From Anaplasmataceae bacterium AB001_6 (lineage in GTDB: Bacteria > Pseudomonadota > Alphaproteobacteria > Rickettsiales > Anaplasmataceae): a stretch of 64,000 nt of DNA. Below, piece after piece: positions 37,867-48,000 of this stretch (positions within the stretch are counted from its first letter, which is position 1; each line of letters opens with the position of its first letter). The stretch covers positions 949,120-1,013,119 of the forward strand of contig CP048228.1 in the NCBI GenBank assembly GCA_020002265.1. The letters are read 5' to 3'. The position numbers were made by a program, and so were the translations under genes. The notes under the pieces are model-generated. The model made no database searches. It was not told where the DNA came from and saw only the letters and a list, made by a program, of their open reading frames with translations.

Positions 37867-40743
37867 TTATTTATCACTCTTATTCCGCTCTTCTATTTGC
37901 CTCATCAGATCTTCAAATTCAGCTTGATTTTGTTCAATTTTTTCCATTTTACCTATAGTTTCCTGTATTTTTTCGTAATTATCTTTTTCCACTTCTGGTT
38001 CATCATCTGATGGGAAAAATCCACCTTCATCATCTAGCGCTAAATCTTCCTCTAAGTATGAAATGTCTCCTAATCCATCCATAAGTCCAATATCTGGTTC
38101 ATAATCATTTGCAGCACCTAAGCCTGGAGGGACTGCAGGTCCTCCAAACGCAAGATTTTGCACTCCAACTGGTCCTGGTGCATTAGTGTTCAATTGAGCA
38201 TTATCATCTGCATCATCAAATGATATTCCTTCTCTCTTTGCATGGATGAATTGTTCATGACCTAAGAAATGTTCTCTAATTTTGATAGTCTCATCAACTC
38301 TCCTAATATTTTGTGCTGTTAAGAAATCTTTAAGGCGATTTTTAACATTGCTTGTTCCATCTGCCTTTTTAAATACATCTTCAAAGGCACCAACAGCTAG
38401 ATTTTTTGCAAACCCCTTTGCATATTGCCCTGAGGCATCAAAAAGATGGTAATTAACACTAGCTCTTGCATGATCTACATATCTAAACGCCCATTTTCGA
38501 TTATATCGTTCTTGTAGATCTGTTGCCAAGCCTACTGTAAGCATAGTTTCAGAGCCTACTTTACCAATTCCTTTGCCAATAGTACCAGTTATTGATGCAG
38601 TCTTTGAAGCAACAGATTTTATTTTGTCTACTCTTTCTCTTCCCAATTTGTCTCCAGCAAAGTCATCTATTTTACCTCTAGCTCTGTTGATACGATCTTT
38701 TAGTTCTAATTTACCTGCAACAAAAGAACCTGCGGAACGCACTTTTGATGCCACACCCTTTGGCACCATAAATGGCGCAGAAAATGCAAAATTAGCTACC
38801 TGTCCAAATTTTATTTTATCAAGATAATCTGCAATTTGCATACCAAAAGGAGTCAAACCTGCTATTGATGTTCCAACACGCATAATAATATTTTTCATCG
38901 ACCATATAACAGTTATGACAACTATAATCATTAAGCAATCAATGAGATCCACAAGATTACCCCTGAACATCTCTGCAATTATAAAAGCATCATCACCTAG
39001 AGTTTCATAATCTGTTTCACCACCAACTAAAGGAGGATAAGTATAAAAATCTATTTCAGTATCAGAACTTTGATCTGGGTCTAAATATGGAAGGTCTACC
39101 ATTCTATAATCCTTTTCTTTATACAATGGAGGAACATAGATATGTTTTCCCTCCCTAGAGAAATGATATCTAGGTGTTGAAAAATCTGAATTAATTAGAA
39201 AAGGTGTTAATTTATAAGGATCAAAATTAGCACTCGGGACATAACCTTTTAAACTAAGAAGTTCAATACAACTATCATTGGTAATGCACATAGAAAAAGA
39301 AAAATACTTTCGATAGCACACTGTAAAACCCATTATTCTTGTGAAATAATATAAGATAATATTAAATATCAGTGCTACAATCACAAACATCATAATAGCT
39401 TGGAAACATAATCCAACTAATAATTTTATGCTATTGTCAAATGTCACTTTTAACGCAGAAAATAATATTCCCAAAAATAAGATAGGGATTATCCCCATAA
39501 TAAGAGCTAAACCTATAACGGTAGTACAATAGACTACAAAAGCATATACAAGAACTATTGTAGCCAGAATAGATATCACTATTACCATAGGAGCAAGCAA
39601 TAACCCCTTAATATCACCGATAATCATGGCTGGTATTTTGTAAGACCATACGTATTTATTGAATAGATAATCAGAGATCATGTCATCCATAAATTTAAAA
39701 GGATTTTCAGGATCAAAATCCAATCCCGCAGAGGTATTAATTATCATTATTAGATATGGCAGCCCTTTAGTAAAAATACTAAAAAAGAAATTATACATTA
39801 TCTCCCAGCCATTGGTGGAATATATGACTAAGATAAGTAAGAACTTAAACACCGTTTTAAAAAACCAATCTTTGGGATTATCAAGCAGACCCATTAATAT
39901 CATTATTCCGCTTATTGATAAGTACAGCACTATCATGCTTTGTACCAAGAATTTCATAGTTGGGTTAACAGTGACAGCTTTAAATATAACTTCTGCTGAA
40001 TAATAAGCATATCCTTCAATGATTTTTCTAGTCTTCTCGAATAAACCAATATTAAGATCTGGATAAGATTCTCCAACGCCTGCTCTCACTGAGATTTCAT
40101 ATTTCCCTGAATTATCATAATAATAATTATCGTTAACTTTTGCATATATATACCATCCAGACGATAGAGGAATTGTTTGACAATTAGCATCATATACCTC
40201 TTCTATTTTATATTGTTCATCATCTGAGGAATATAGATGTACTGTTGGTGATACAGGGTTACGCATTGTGTTTATATCTTTATTTGGTTCTGGGTCATCA
40301 AGTCTTTTAAATAATAGATAAGCACCGTATCCTTTTGTCATCCAACACAAATTATCGATACTACTACAATCACTACCTGAGCCACAATATGGAGCACTAA
40401 CCATATCCGAAGTAGTACAATTTCTAACATCTTCAGGATTTGGGTATTCTCCGTATTTTGCGCCGTATGGAAGCCATTTACCTTTAGTTTCAATTATCAA
40501 TCGCCCTGTATTATCAGTTCTATATCCTGTATCAATCCACCGCATAGTATGATACGAACCTTCTGCATCTCCTCTTGCTCCATCATCAGCCACAAATAAA
40601 TCTGAACCCTGTCCAGCATAAGAATCAATTTCAAATCTTGGAAGGTTGCCAAAATCGTCGCCATCTATACAGTCAAAATCCTGCGAACAAGCACTAATTA
40701 CTAAGGTAATAGGTAGCAAAAGCAGTATTACACTTATTCTCAT
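37867..40743 (-). CDS. virB6: VirB6-like type IV secretion protein (array copy 7)
   Basis: The 958-aa protein begins with a lipoprotein-type signal (LPITLVISAC, Cys about 19) and then a Cys-containing periplasmic domain. Six or so membrane helices (about 255-480 and 620-650) form the VirB6/TrbL core. The family position F-x-N-W-x-K near 434 reads TFDNSIK, so Trp is replaced by Ser. After the core comes a basic helical segment with TETMLT-like GSETMLTVGLATDL and KWAFRYVDHARASVNYH, shared with copy 6. The acidic tail holds DDADDNAQLN. It is the last gene of the array. Confidence 0.85.
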   Translation of the reverse strand: MRISVILLLLPITLVISACSQDFDCIDGDDFGNLPRFEIDSYAGQGSDLFVADDGARGDAEGSYHTMRWIDTGYRTDNTGRLIIETKGKWLPYGAKYGEYPNPEDVRNCTTSDMVSAPYCGSGSDCSSIDNLCWMTKGYGAYLLFKRLDDPEPNKDINTMRNPVSPTVHLYSSDDEQYKIEEVYDANCQTIPLSSGWYIYAKVNDNYYYDNSGKYEISVRAGVGESYPDLNIGLFEKTRKIIEGYAYYSAEVIFKAVTVNPTMKFLVQSMIVLYLSISGIMILMGLLDNPKDWFFKTVFKFLLILVIYSTNGWEIMYNFFFSIFTKGLPYLIMIINTSAGLDFDPENPFKFMDDMISDYLFNKYVWSYKIPAMIIGDIKGLLLAPMVIVISILATIVLVYAFVVYCTTVIGLALIMGIIPILFLGILFSALKVTFDNSIKLLVGLCFQAIMMFVIVALIFNIILYYFTRIMGFTVCYRKYFSFSMCITNDSCIELLSLKGYVPSANFDPYKLTPFLINSDFSTPRYHFSREGKHIYVPPLYKEKDYRMVDLPYLDPDQSSDTEIDFYTYPPLVGGETDYETLGDDAFIIAEMFRGNLVDLIDCLMIIVVITVIWSMKNIIMRVGTSIAGLTPFGMQIADYLDKIKFGQVANFAFSAPFMVPKGVASKVRSAGSFVAGKLELKDRINRARGKIDDFAGDKLGRERVDKIKSVASKTASITGTIGKGIGKVGSETMLTVGLATDLQERYNRKWAFRYVDHARASVNYHLFDASGQYAKGFAKNLAVGAFEDVFKKADGTSNVKNRLKDFLTAQNIRRVDETIKIREHFLGHEQFIHAKREGISFDDADDNAQLNTNAPGPVGVQNLAFGGPAVPPGLGAANDYEPDIGLMDGLGDISYLEEDLALDDEGGFFPSDDEPEVEKDNYEKIQETIGKMEKIEQNQAEFEDLMRQIEERNKSDK

Positions 40744-40833
40744 ATAAATTGAAATGAGAAGATAAACAACAATTATAAATTGAATAGTATTAAACTAATG
40801 CTACTTAAAATTGAAAATGTATAGCTTAAAATA

Positions 40834-43800
40834 TTATGTATTATCTTTATTTTTATCAGGATCATAACGATCTGTATTATCAGAGTTCAAAGATTTTCTA
40901 TCAATTAGATCCTTATCAGCATTATTTCTAATATTAGGATCATCAAATTCACCTACAGAAGCACCCAGATCATCAGAAGCAGGATTTTCTTCTGGTCTAA
41001 TATCTCTATTATCGATTCTATCATCTACTTCTTCTACCCTTACACGATCATCATCATTAAATTTGAAATTATTAGATTCATTTTCAAAACGATTTGATAC
41101 TTCTGTTTTCTCTTCTCTTTCGAGAGATATATCTATTTCTTTACTTTCTTCTGATTCTGAATAGCTATCACTATTGAAATTGTCTGAATCATATGTTGCT
41201 GAAAATGCATCTGTAGATTCTTCTCTTACTTCATCTTGGAATGCATTTGTAGATTCTTCTCTTATTTCATCTTGGAATGCATTTGTAGATTCTTCTCTTA
41301 TTTCATCTTGGAATGCATTTGTAGATTCTTCTCTTATTTCATCTTGGAATGCATTTGTAGGCTCTTCTCTTATTTCATCTTGGAATGCATTTGTAGGCTC
41401 TTCTCTTATTTCATCTTGGAATGCATCTGTAGGCTCTTCTCTTATTTCATCTTGGAATGCATTTGTATTATCTTGATCAAATCCATCGTCAGTATTATGC
41501 AGTGCTTCTGAAGAATGATTCGCTAGAATCTCAGAATAAGATTCTTTTTCCAACCTATCTGCATAAGAATCCCCATCTGCATCATATGCATCTGAATCAG
41601 GCTTAACATAAGAGGAATCATCTGTATTTCTTATATTTTCAGTAGTATTACTTGCATCATATGCACCCGAATCAGGCTTAACATAAGAGGAATCATCTGT
41701 ATTTCTTATATTTTCAGTAGTATTACTTGCATCATATGCATCTGAATCAGGCTTAACATAAGAGGAATCATCTGTATTTTTTATATTTTCAGTAGTATTA
41801 CTTGCACCTGTTCCTTCTTCGTTATACCTGAATTCATATTCTCTAGCATCTTCAACACCAAGATGTTCATTTTCTCCTCTACTATCTAAATTTATAGGAA
41901 TATCTGTACTTAATCTTCTGTCATCTTCAAGTGCAGAAACATCAACATCTATAAATGAACCATCTGTACTTAATCTTCTGTCATCTTCAAGTGCAGAAAC
42001 ATCAACATCTATAAATGAACCATCTGCACTTAATCTTCCGTCATCTTCAAGTGCAGAAATATCAACATCTGAATTAATCAAACTATTTCTTCTTCTTCGC
42101 TCTTCTTCATCATCTGGATCATGAGGTTCATAATTTAAACTTGCATCATCTTCACTTGGAGTAATATCAAATCTCTCTCTCTTACTTTGAATGAATTGTT
42201 TCTTCCCAAGAAAGTGAGTACGTATTCCAATGGATTCTTCGGCATATTTAGTTTTTCTTGCTGTTTCAATTGTGAGAGGACTTCTATCATCAGGGCCACT
42301 AACAAAAGAAAATTTATCTTGCATCTTTTGGTAAGTCTTATAAATAACATTTGGATCTTCGCTATGCATAGGTTGAAAGAACTTATATTTAAATTTGACC
42401 TTCACATAGTCTGGAGCAGCAGTAAACATATGATAATTAATTTGTGCTCTGGCATTATCAACATATCTAAAAGCCCAACGTTGATTATATTCGTCTTCAA
42501 GATGAGTAGATAACCCAGTAGTTAACATAGTTTCTGTGCCAACTTTAAATGCAAATTTTGCAGCCTTTTTTGCTATTGGAGCAGCACTTTTGGCAATTTC
42601 TTTACCGGCAACTAAATTCTGCCTTACACCTGGAGCATATTGCGCTAACAGTGGATCTACATTTCTTTCTAGTCTGTCTGCACCTGCTTTTATTAATGCT
42701 CTCCCGACAATTTTAGTCCCTTTAAAAGGGTAATCCACAAGTGCCTTTTTTAGCCCTGTTTGATATAACCCCTCAACACCTGCTAATAAATTACCTAAAA
42801 TAGTGCCTTGACCAAACATTGCTCCCATAAATGAAAAAGGGCTACCACCAGCAATCATGTTAGCTACTCTTTCTAAATGAGGTAACAATGTATAAACAAT
42901 CAGCGCAAAGATGGCCAAGCCTAAGATATCATAGAAATTAATTAGCTTACCCCTTAGCACGTTATCTAGGATAATTAATAGATCAGAACCATATCTCTTA
43001 ACAATTTCATCATCAGACATTGTTCCTTTTGTCTTTGGAGGCTTCGTATCATCAACCATATTGGGATTATATGCTGGGAATTCTCTAAAATACCATCTTT
43101 CTTCAACATAACGAGGAGGCACTTTTCCCCATACCAGATGACCATCATCATCAAATTTAATGCGTTGATCGATATCTCCAAAGGCATCCCAAAAATCTAT
43201 AGGTTTAAAGTCATACCCTGGTGTATAAGAAGGTATACTCAATAGTGGAACACCAATTATAGATATAGTAAATATATTATTCCAACAAGCTTCAAAGCCA
43301 AAAATTTTCTCATAGTAAGATAAAATCCCAAAAGAGAATATAGCTATGGCTAAAAATGTGAATATTGTCTGTAATACAAACCGAATTGTTATGAGAAACC
43401 AATTCTGAAATAAGCTACCTACCTGCTTAAACAAAACCCCTAAGAAGCATAATGGAATAATCCCAATCATCAGATTGATCCCAACAATGGAGACCAAATA
43501 GGATATCAAACCTCTAAACAGAGCTAGGCAATAGATCGCAATGACACACATTATAACAAACAATGCTAATATTCCCAGAAACATATCTGACCAGATAATC
43601 GCTGGCATCTTTAATCCCCATATAATTCCATTAAATATATAATCTGATAAAACCTTATCAATAAAACCAAAAGGTGCTGTTGGGTCATAATCATTTGGCA
43701 TATATGCACTCCCAATTACCCCTATTATTTGAGATATTAAGGTATCAAATAATCTAAATAATGTTCCGCTGAAAAAATCCCATGAAGCATTACTAGCAAC

Positions 43801-45084
43801 AAAAGCAACGAATATAATGGTTAATATTTTGGTCATCATCTGCTGCATTGGATTATCAATTAACCCCATCAATAGCATTAAGCCAGTAATTGAAAGGAAT
43901 AAAGTCAACATTCCATTCACCAAAGTTTGATATGAAGAAGAATCAATAAGAGATTTATATATCCGCTCAGAAGCTGCTTGTATAATTTGAATAATCACTC
44001 TGCGTGCCTGTTCTAGTGGTGGTACTTGAGATACCACAACATCTCCAACTCCACTTAAAAATTGAATACGATAACCTCCTGAAGGGCTAAAATATTCATC
44101 TGATAAGACCTTAGCATAGATTCTATATCCCCTAGGAATTTCATATGTTTCAACTTCACCAAGTTCATTTCTTGCATATGCTTCTTTAATTGACAGAATA
44201 TATGCGTCTTCACTTTCCACTGGATTAACAATTCTACTTGCAGATGCATCATCTTCTTTTGGTTCTGTAGCTCTAGAACCTACGTGCGTTGTCATATATC
44301 GTGTAATATATAAACCATCCAAGTATGTATTGGGCTCGGGATTTGTATAGTCACTTTCAAGATCATAAAACAGGAAATAGAGCCCCATTCCCTTAACTAA
44401 TTGACATAAATTAGATGAATCTTGTTCTAAATTAGCATTATTCAATATATGAAAATGATCAAAATCGGAACCTTCTTGTGAATAGGAGCAATCTTTATTG
44501 ACACTAATCTTATCTTTACCAATTTTTATATCTAATACCTTTTCCTTTGTTTCAGGATCTAACTGCAATTCATAGGCTTTACTTAAAAAGTCGTAACGAT
44601 CATCTGGATACCATCCACCGGAAATCTTGAAGATAATTTCACCACCCTGTGTAATAACTGGCAAACGGGTCCAACGTCTTGTTGAATAATTATATTTTTG
44701 ATTAATATCATTAACAAAATTACGCCATAATTCTATATCTGTAGGTAAGTTATATTTCTTACATGCTTCAAAACTATAAGAACATTCGCTACTACTTGAA
44801 TATGCTTCTCCATCGCATAAAGCAGCACATCCTTGTTGCGTATCTTGTGCTGAATATTTTGGTCCATCTCCAAGATAGACTCTAATATATGAAGGCTCTT
44901 TATCTCCTGGTAATTTATCATCTGCCGCTGGGAAAGCAGGAACACATTCAACACCAGCAAAGTTGCAACCTTCAAAAAATAGAGAAGAAATAACCATCGC
45001 AAATATAGAAATCAAGCGAAAATAAGATTTAGCATCTCTATGTCTAAAAGATAAAAATTGCTTCAAATAAAAATCACCTTTCAT
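40834..45084 (-). CDS. virB6: VirB6-like type IV secretion protein with repeat-rich acidic tail (array copy 6)
   Basis: At 1416 aa this is the longest gene of the window. ATG 45084 is chosen because GAAGAGG lies 6 bp upstream; a longer frame would overlap copy 5 by 170 bp. A signal with a possible lipobox (FFEGC) leads into a periplasmic domain, the VirB6 membrane core (conserved LFQNWF) and the GTETMLTTGLSTHL/RWAFRYVDNARAQINYH block shared with copy 7. The last 400 residues are acidic. They hold DDASLN, about three 20-aa units (DVSALEDDRRLS), three 25-aa units and seven 12-aa units (TNAFQDEIREES). Confidence 0.85.
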   Translation of the reverse strand: MKGDFYLKQFLSFRHRDAKSYFRLISIFAMVISSLFFEGCNFAGVECVPAFPAADDKLPGDKEPSYIRVYLGDGPKYSAQDTQQGCAALCDGEAYSSSSECSYSFEACKKYNLPTDIELWRNFVNDINQKYNYSTRRWTRLPVITQGGEIIFKISGGWYPDDRYDFLSKAYELQLDPETKEKVLDIKIGKDKISVNKDCSYSQEGSDFDHFHILNNANLEQDSSNLCQLVKGMGLYFLFYDLESDYTNPEPNTYLDGLYITRYMTTHVGSRATEPKEDDASASRIVNPVESEDAYILSIKEAYARNELGEVETYEIPRGYRIYAKVLSDEYFSPSGGYRIQFLSGVGDVVVSQVPPLEQARRVIIQIIQAASERIYKSLIDSSSYQTLVNGMLTLFLSITGLMLLMGLIDNPMQQMMTKILTIIFVAFVASNASWDFFSGTLFRLFDTLISQIIGVIGSAYMPNDYDPTAPFGFIDKVLSDYIFNGIIWGLKMPAIIWSDMFLGILALFVIMCVIAIYCLALFRGLISYLVSIVGINLMIGIIPLCFLGVLFKQVGSLFQNWFLITIRFVLQTIFTFLAIAIFSFGILSYYEKIFGFEACWNNIFTISIIGVPLLSIPSYTPGYDFKPIDFWDAFGDIDQRIKFDDDGHLVWGKVPPRYVEERWYFREFPAYNPNMVDDTKPPKTKGTMSDDEIVKRYGSDLLIILDNVLRGKLINFYDILGLAIFALIVYTLLPHLERVANMIAGGSPFSFMGAMFGQGTILGNLLAGVEGLYQTGLKKALVDYPFKGTKIVGRALIKAGADRLERNVDPLLAQYAPGVRQNLVAGKEIAKSAAPIAKKAAKFAFKVGTETMLTTGLSTHLEDEYNQRWAFRYVDNARAQINYHMFTAAPDYVKVKFKYKFFQPMHSEDPNVIYKTYQKMQDKFSFVSGPDDRSPLTIETARKTKYAEESIGIRTHFLGKKQFIQSKRERFDITPSEDDASLNYEPHDPDDEEERRRRNSLINSDVDISALEDDGRLSADGSFIDVDVSALEDDRRLSTDGSFIDVDVSALEDDRRLSTDIPINLDSRGENEHLGVEDAREYEFRYNEEGTGASNTTENIKNTDDSSYVKPDSDAYDASNTTENIRNTDDSSYVKPDSGAYDASNTTENIRNTDDSSYVKPDSDAYDADGDSYADRLEKESYSEILANHSSEALHNTDDGFDQDNTNAFQDEIREEPTDAFQDEIREEPTNAFQDEIREEPTNAFQDEIREESTNAFQDEIREESTNAFQDEIREESTNAFQDEVREESTDAFSATYDSDNFNSDSYSESEESKEIDISLEREEKTEVSNRFENESNNFKFNDDDRVRVEEVDDRIDNRDIRPEENPASDDLGASVGEFDDPNIRNNADKDLIDRKSLNSDNTDRYDPDKNKDNT
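41207..41458 (-). repeat. Seven in-frame 36-bp tandem repeats in virB6 copy 6
   Basis: Seven units encode T-N/D-A-F-Q-D-E-I/V-R-E-E-S/P. Units differ only by a few bases, and the variants P and S are grouped, which points to recent unit-by-unit expansion. Confidence 0.95.
41581..41805 (-). repeat. Three in-frame 75-bp tandem repeats in virB6 copy 6
   Basis: Three near-identical 25-aa units contain NTTENIRNTDDSSYVKPDS. Unit starts at 41581, 41656 and 41731 are exactly 75 bp apart. Confidence 0.93.
41901..42070 (-). repeat. About three in-frame 60-bp repeats in virB6 copy 6
   Basis: Units of 20 aa contain DVSALEDDRRLS and DGSFI. Two units are complete and the third is partial; spacing is exactly 60 bp. 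Confidence 0.9.
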
Positions 45085-48000
45085 CATCATCCTCTTCTTT
45101 TGTTCTATGCTCTGCTTCTGATGAAACGCCATTTGTATATTTTTCTGGAGACTCCTCATCATTATGCTTATTACGCATTTCTCTAAATTTCTTTTCAAGC
45201 TCGGATAATTCTTCTTCTTGTGGCTCTGCTGCCTTTCTTTCGGCAATTGCTTTCATTACTGGATCTTCGTAATCACTTTCTCTAACTTGTTCTGTAGCTA
45301 AGCTATCTGTAGTTTGCGATCCTTCTAATGAAGCATCATCAGCATGTTCTTTTAGATGACCAACATCGTGATACTCATCGCCCCATTCTCTAAATTTCTT
45401 TTCAAGCTCGGATAATTCTTCTTCTTGTGGTTCTGCTGCCTTTCTTTCGGCAATTGCTTTCATTACTGGATCTTCGTAATCACTTTCTCTAACTTGTTCT
45501 GTAGCTAAGCTATCTGTAGTTTGCGATCCTTCTAATGAAGCATCATCAGCATGTTCTTTTAGATGACCAACATCGTGATACTCATCGCCCCATTCTCTAA
45601 ATTTCTTTTCAAGCTCGGATAATTCTTCTTCCTGTGGTTCTGGAATTGCTTCTTCTTTTTGTGCTATAGGCTCTTCCTGTGATTCTGGAATTGCTTCTTC
45701 TTTTTGTGCTATAGGCTCTTCCTGTGATTCTGGAATTGCTTCTTCTTTTTGTGCCATAGGCTCTTCCTGTGGTTCTGGAATTGCTTCTTCTTTTTGTGCT
45801 ATAGGCTCTTCTTTTTCTGGCATTTCAGATTGAGGCTGTGGTGGTGTTTCTTGTAATGGCACTTCTTCTCTGTCGCCTTGTACATTACCTTCCATTACAC
45901 GTGGTTCCATATCATCTGATTCTGAACTTACACTTTCAGGTGATCTAATTGGCTGCCTTGGCGCTCTATTTGTTCTATTTAGTGCAGCATCATCTTCTAG
46001 ATCATCAGTTTCAATACTACGCTCATCTCTCTTTCTATCTTTATTGCCTCTTAAAGCTGTGTGAATTCTTCCTTGTGTTGCCCTGTCTTCACCTATAAGC
46101 CATTTCAAACCTTCTTCTGCACTATTAACGGCCAAAGTTACTGAACCCATAGAACTAGAAATGGTTTGTGCCATCATCTCTGCAATATTCATAAAGGCAC
46201 CTACACAATATGTCGCAAGATAAAACAAAAATATTATTGTTAATCCAAAAGGTAAACCAAAGAAATTTGTCATGGGATCTGTAGCGGATGTTAAATATTG
46301 TGCTGCAGGGATAGCGGCATCATAACCTTGAGGTAGAAAGAAACTAAATAAACAGAATCCAACATTTTGCCCACCTAATTCTCCTAATTTAATGTATAGA
46401 ACGCACTCATTACCACAAATACCAAACATCAGCATTTTGTTTATGCTATAAAGCATAACTTCATTTAACATTCCAACTAAGGTAAACATGAAAAGCGGCT
46501 GCAAAGCAAAATTGACCAATAATTTGAGCCAATTGTTAAACATCTCCTTGGTTAACGGAAATAATAAACACAGGATAAATAAAGGCGCCAAAAATATAAG
46601 CCAGCCATATGCAAAAATTATCATCACATAGCGCAAGACAAATCTGAACATAGCTCCAGAATAAGCAACCAGTCCATGTACGATTATAATAAAAACAATA
46701 AACCCTACCGGACCAGCTAATATCAAGGAAAATAACCTAAGGATGACTGTCCAATCAAATAGAGTTCCAATTGTTTTATCCAAGAAAGAGAAATCTGTTT
46801 TAACATACACAATTGAATCTACTGTACTATCAAGGATTTCTGTAACGCCTTCAACAAAAAAGGTATACAAATTATAAGCAAGAAAATTCCAACTATCTGT
46901 TCCCAAACAAGCTGCAACAAATGCTACTTTAATTACAGTTATCACAAGATCTTGCTGTATATTACGTGTCATACCAGACATCCACATGATGCCATATATA
47001 GAGACATATAAGGTCAAACCATAAGCAAAAAGAGGATATAATTTTTGGGCAAAGACCTCATACATAGGCGCTATTATTCCTGGATCATCTGTAGAAGAAA
47101 ATGAGGTGCCAAATAATTGTTTTTTAACAAAATCAATTAGAGCATTTATCGGCTTAGAGATAGTAGTAGGCCATTTTCTTTGATCATACATAATTACATA
47201 AACATTATTATCTGCTTTTGCAGATGCAACTTCTGCTGCACTACCTATTTTGGCATCTTTAATACCAAAATAGACTGTTCCTGTGGTCCCTGAAGGAATC
47301 ACCACAGGTTCTGTTTGCATGATACCACTAGCATCAACACTAGTTTTTACTATCATTTCTATATCTGTAGGATCTTCTCCTGGTTTATGATCAGGATACT
47401 CATAATTAATGTTTGCATACAAATTTTGCCCATTTTCGTGCAAACAATATCTTTTAATACGTATTTGTATACCTCCTCTTTTAGCTTTAAAAGAAGATGA
47501 ACTATTTGCTGTAACACTAATCCATTTTTTGCCACCACTACCTGGAATTTTATAAGGATAGCCATATCCTATATAATCCCCTGTATCTGAACTTATAGGA
47601 GCAAATTGAGTACCTGCTGCATTTAAACTTGTAGGCTGGCTATTATGATAATTTAATGCAATACTTGGTATCCAAAAATTTGAATATCCCTTTGCAATCA
47701 ACTTACTTACTTTTTCATAACCACTACTATCTGAAGCATCTAAATAAATTGTACCAGGTAACGCAATTACATCACCACTGCTGCCAGATATACTAAATTT
47801 GGTATTAGGTATAATAATTTTGTTAGAGCATATTTTATTAGCTTCATAGAAAGAAAACTGTTTGTTGTATTTTTTCCCTCCAGCAAGATCTGCACAAGTA
47901 AAGCCATTTGATGCACCAGAATCTGCATACCCTGCACCACGCAAATCACCAGCTCTATAATTGATTAATAATCCACCATTTACATCAGAACTATCTCCTG

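Noticed and set aside
41174..41511. Long plus-strand frames opposite the 36-bp repeats of virB6 copy 6
   Set aside because: They are produced by the repeat unit read on the other strand; no ribosome-binding site or homology, and the minus-strand frame continues a clear VirB6 protein.
45085..45246. N-terminal extension of virB6 copy 6 (54 residues)
   Set aside because: It would overlap the end of copy 5 by 170 bp. The internal ATG 45084 has a good ribosome-binding site and directly precedes a signal peptide.
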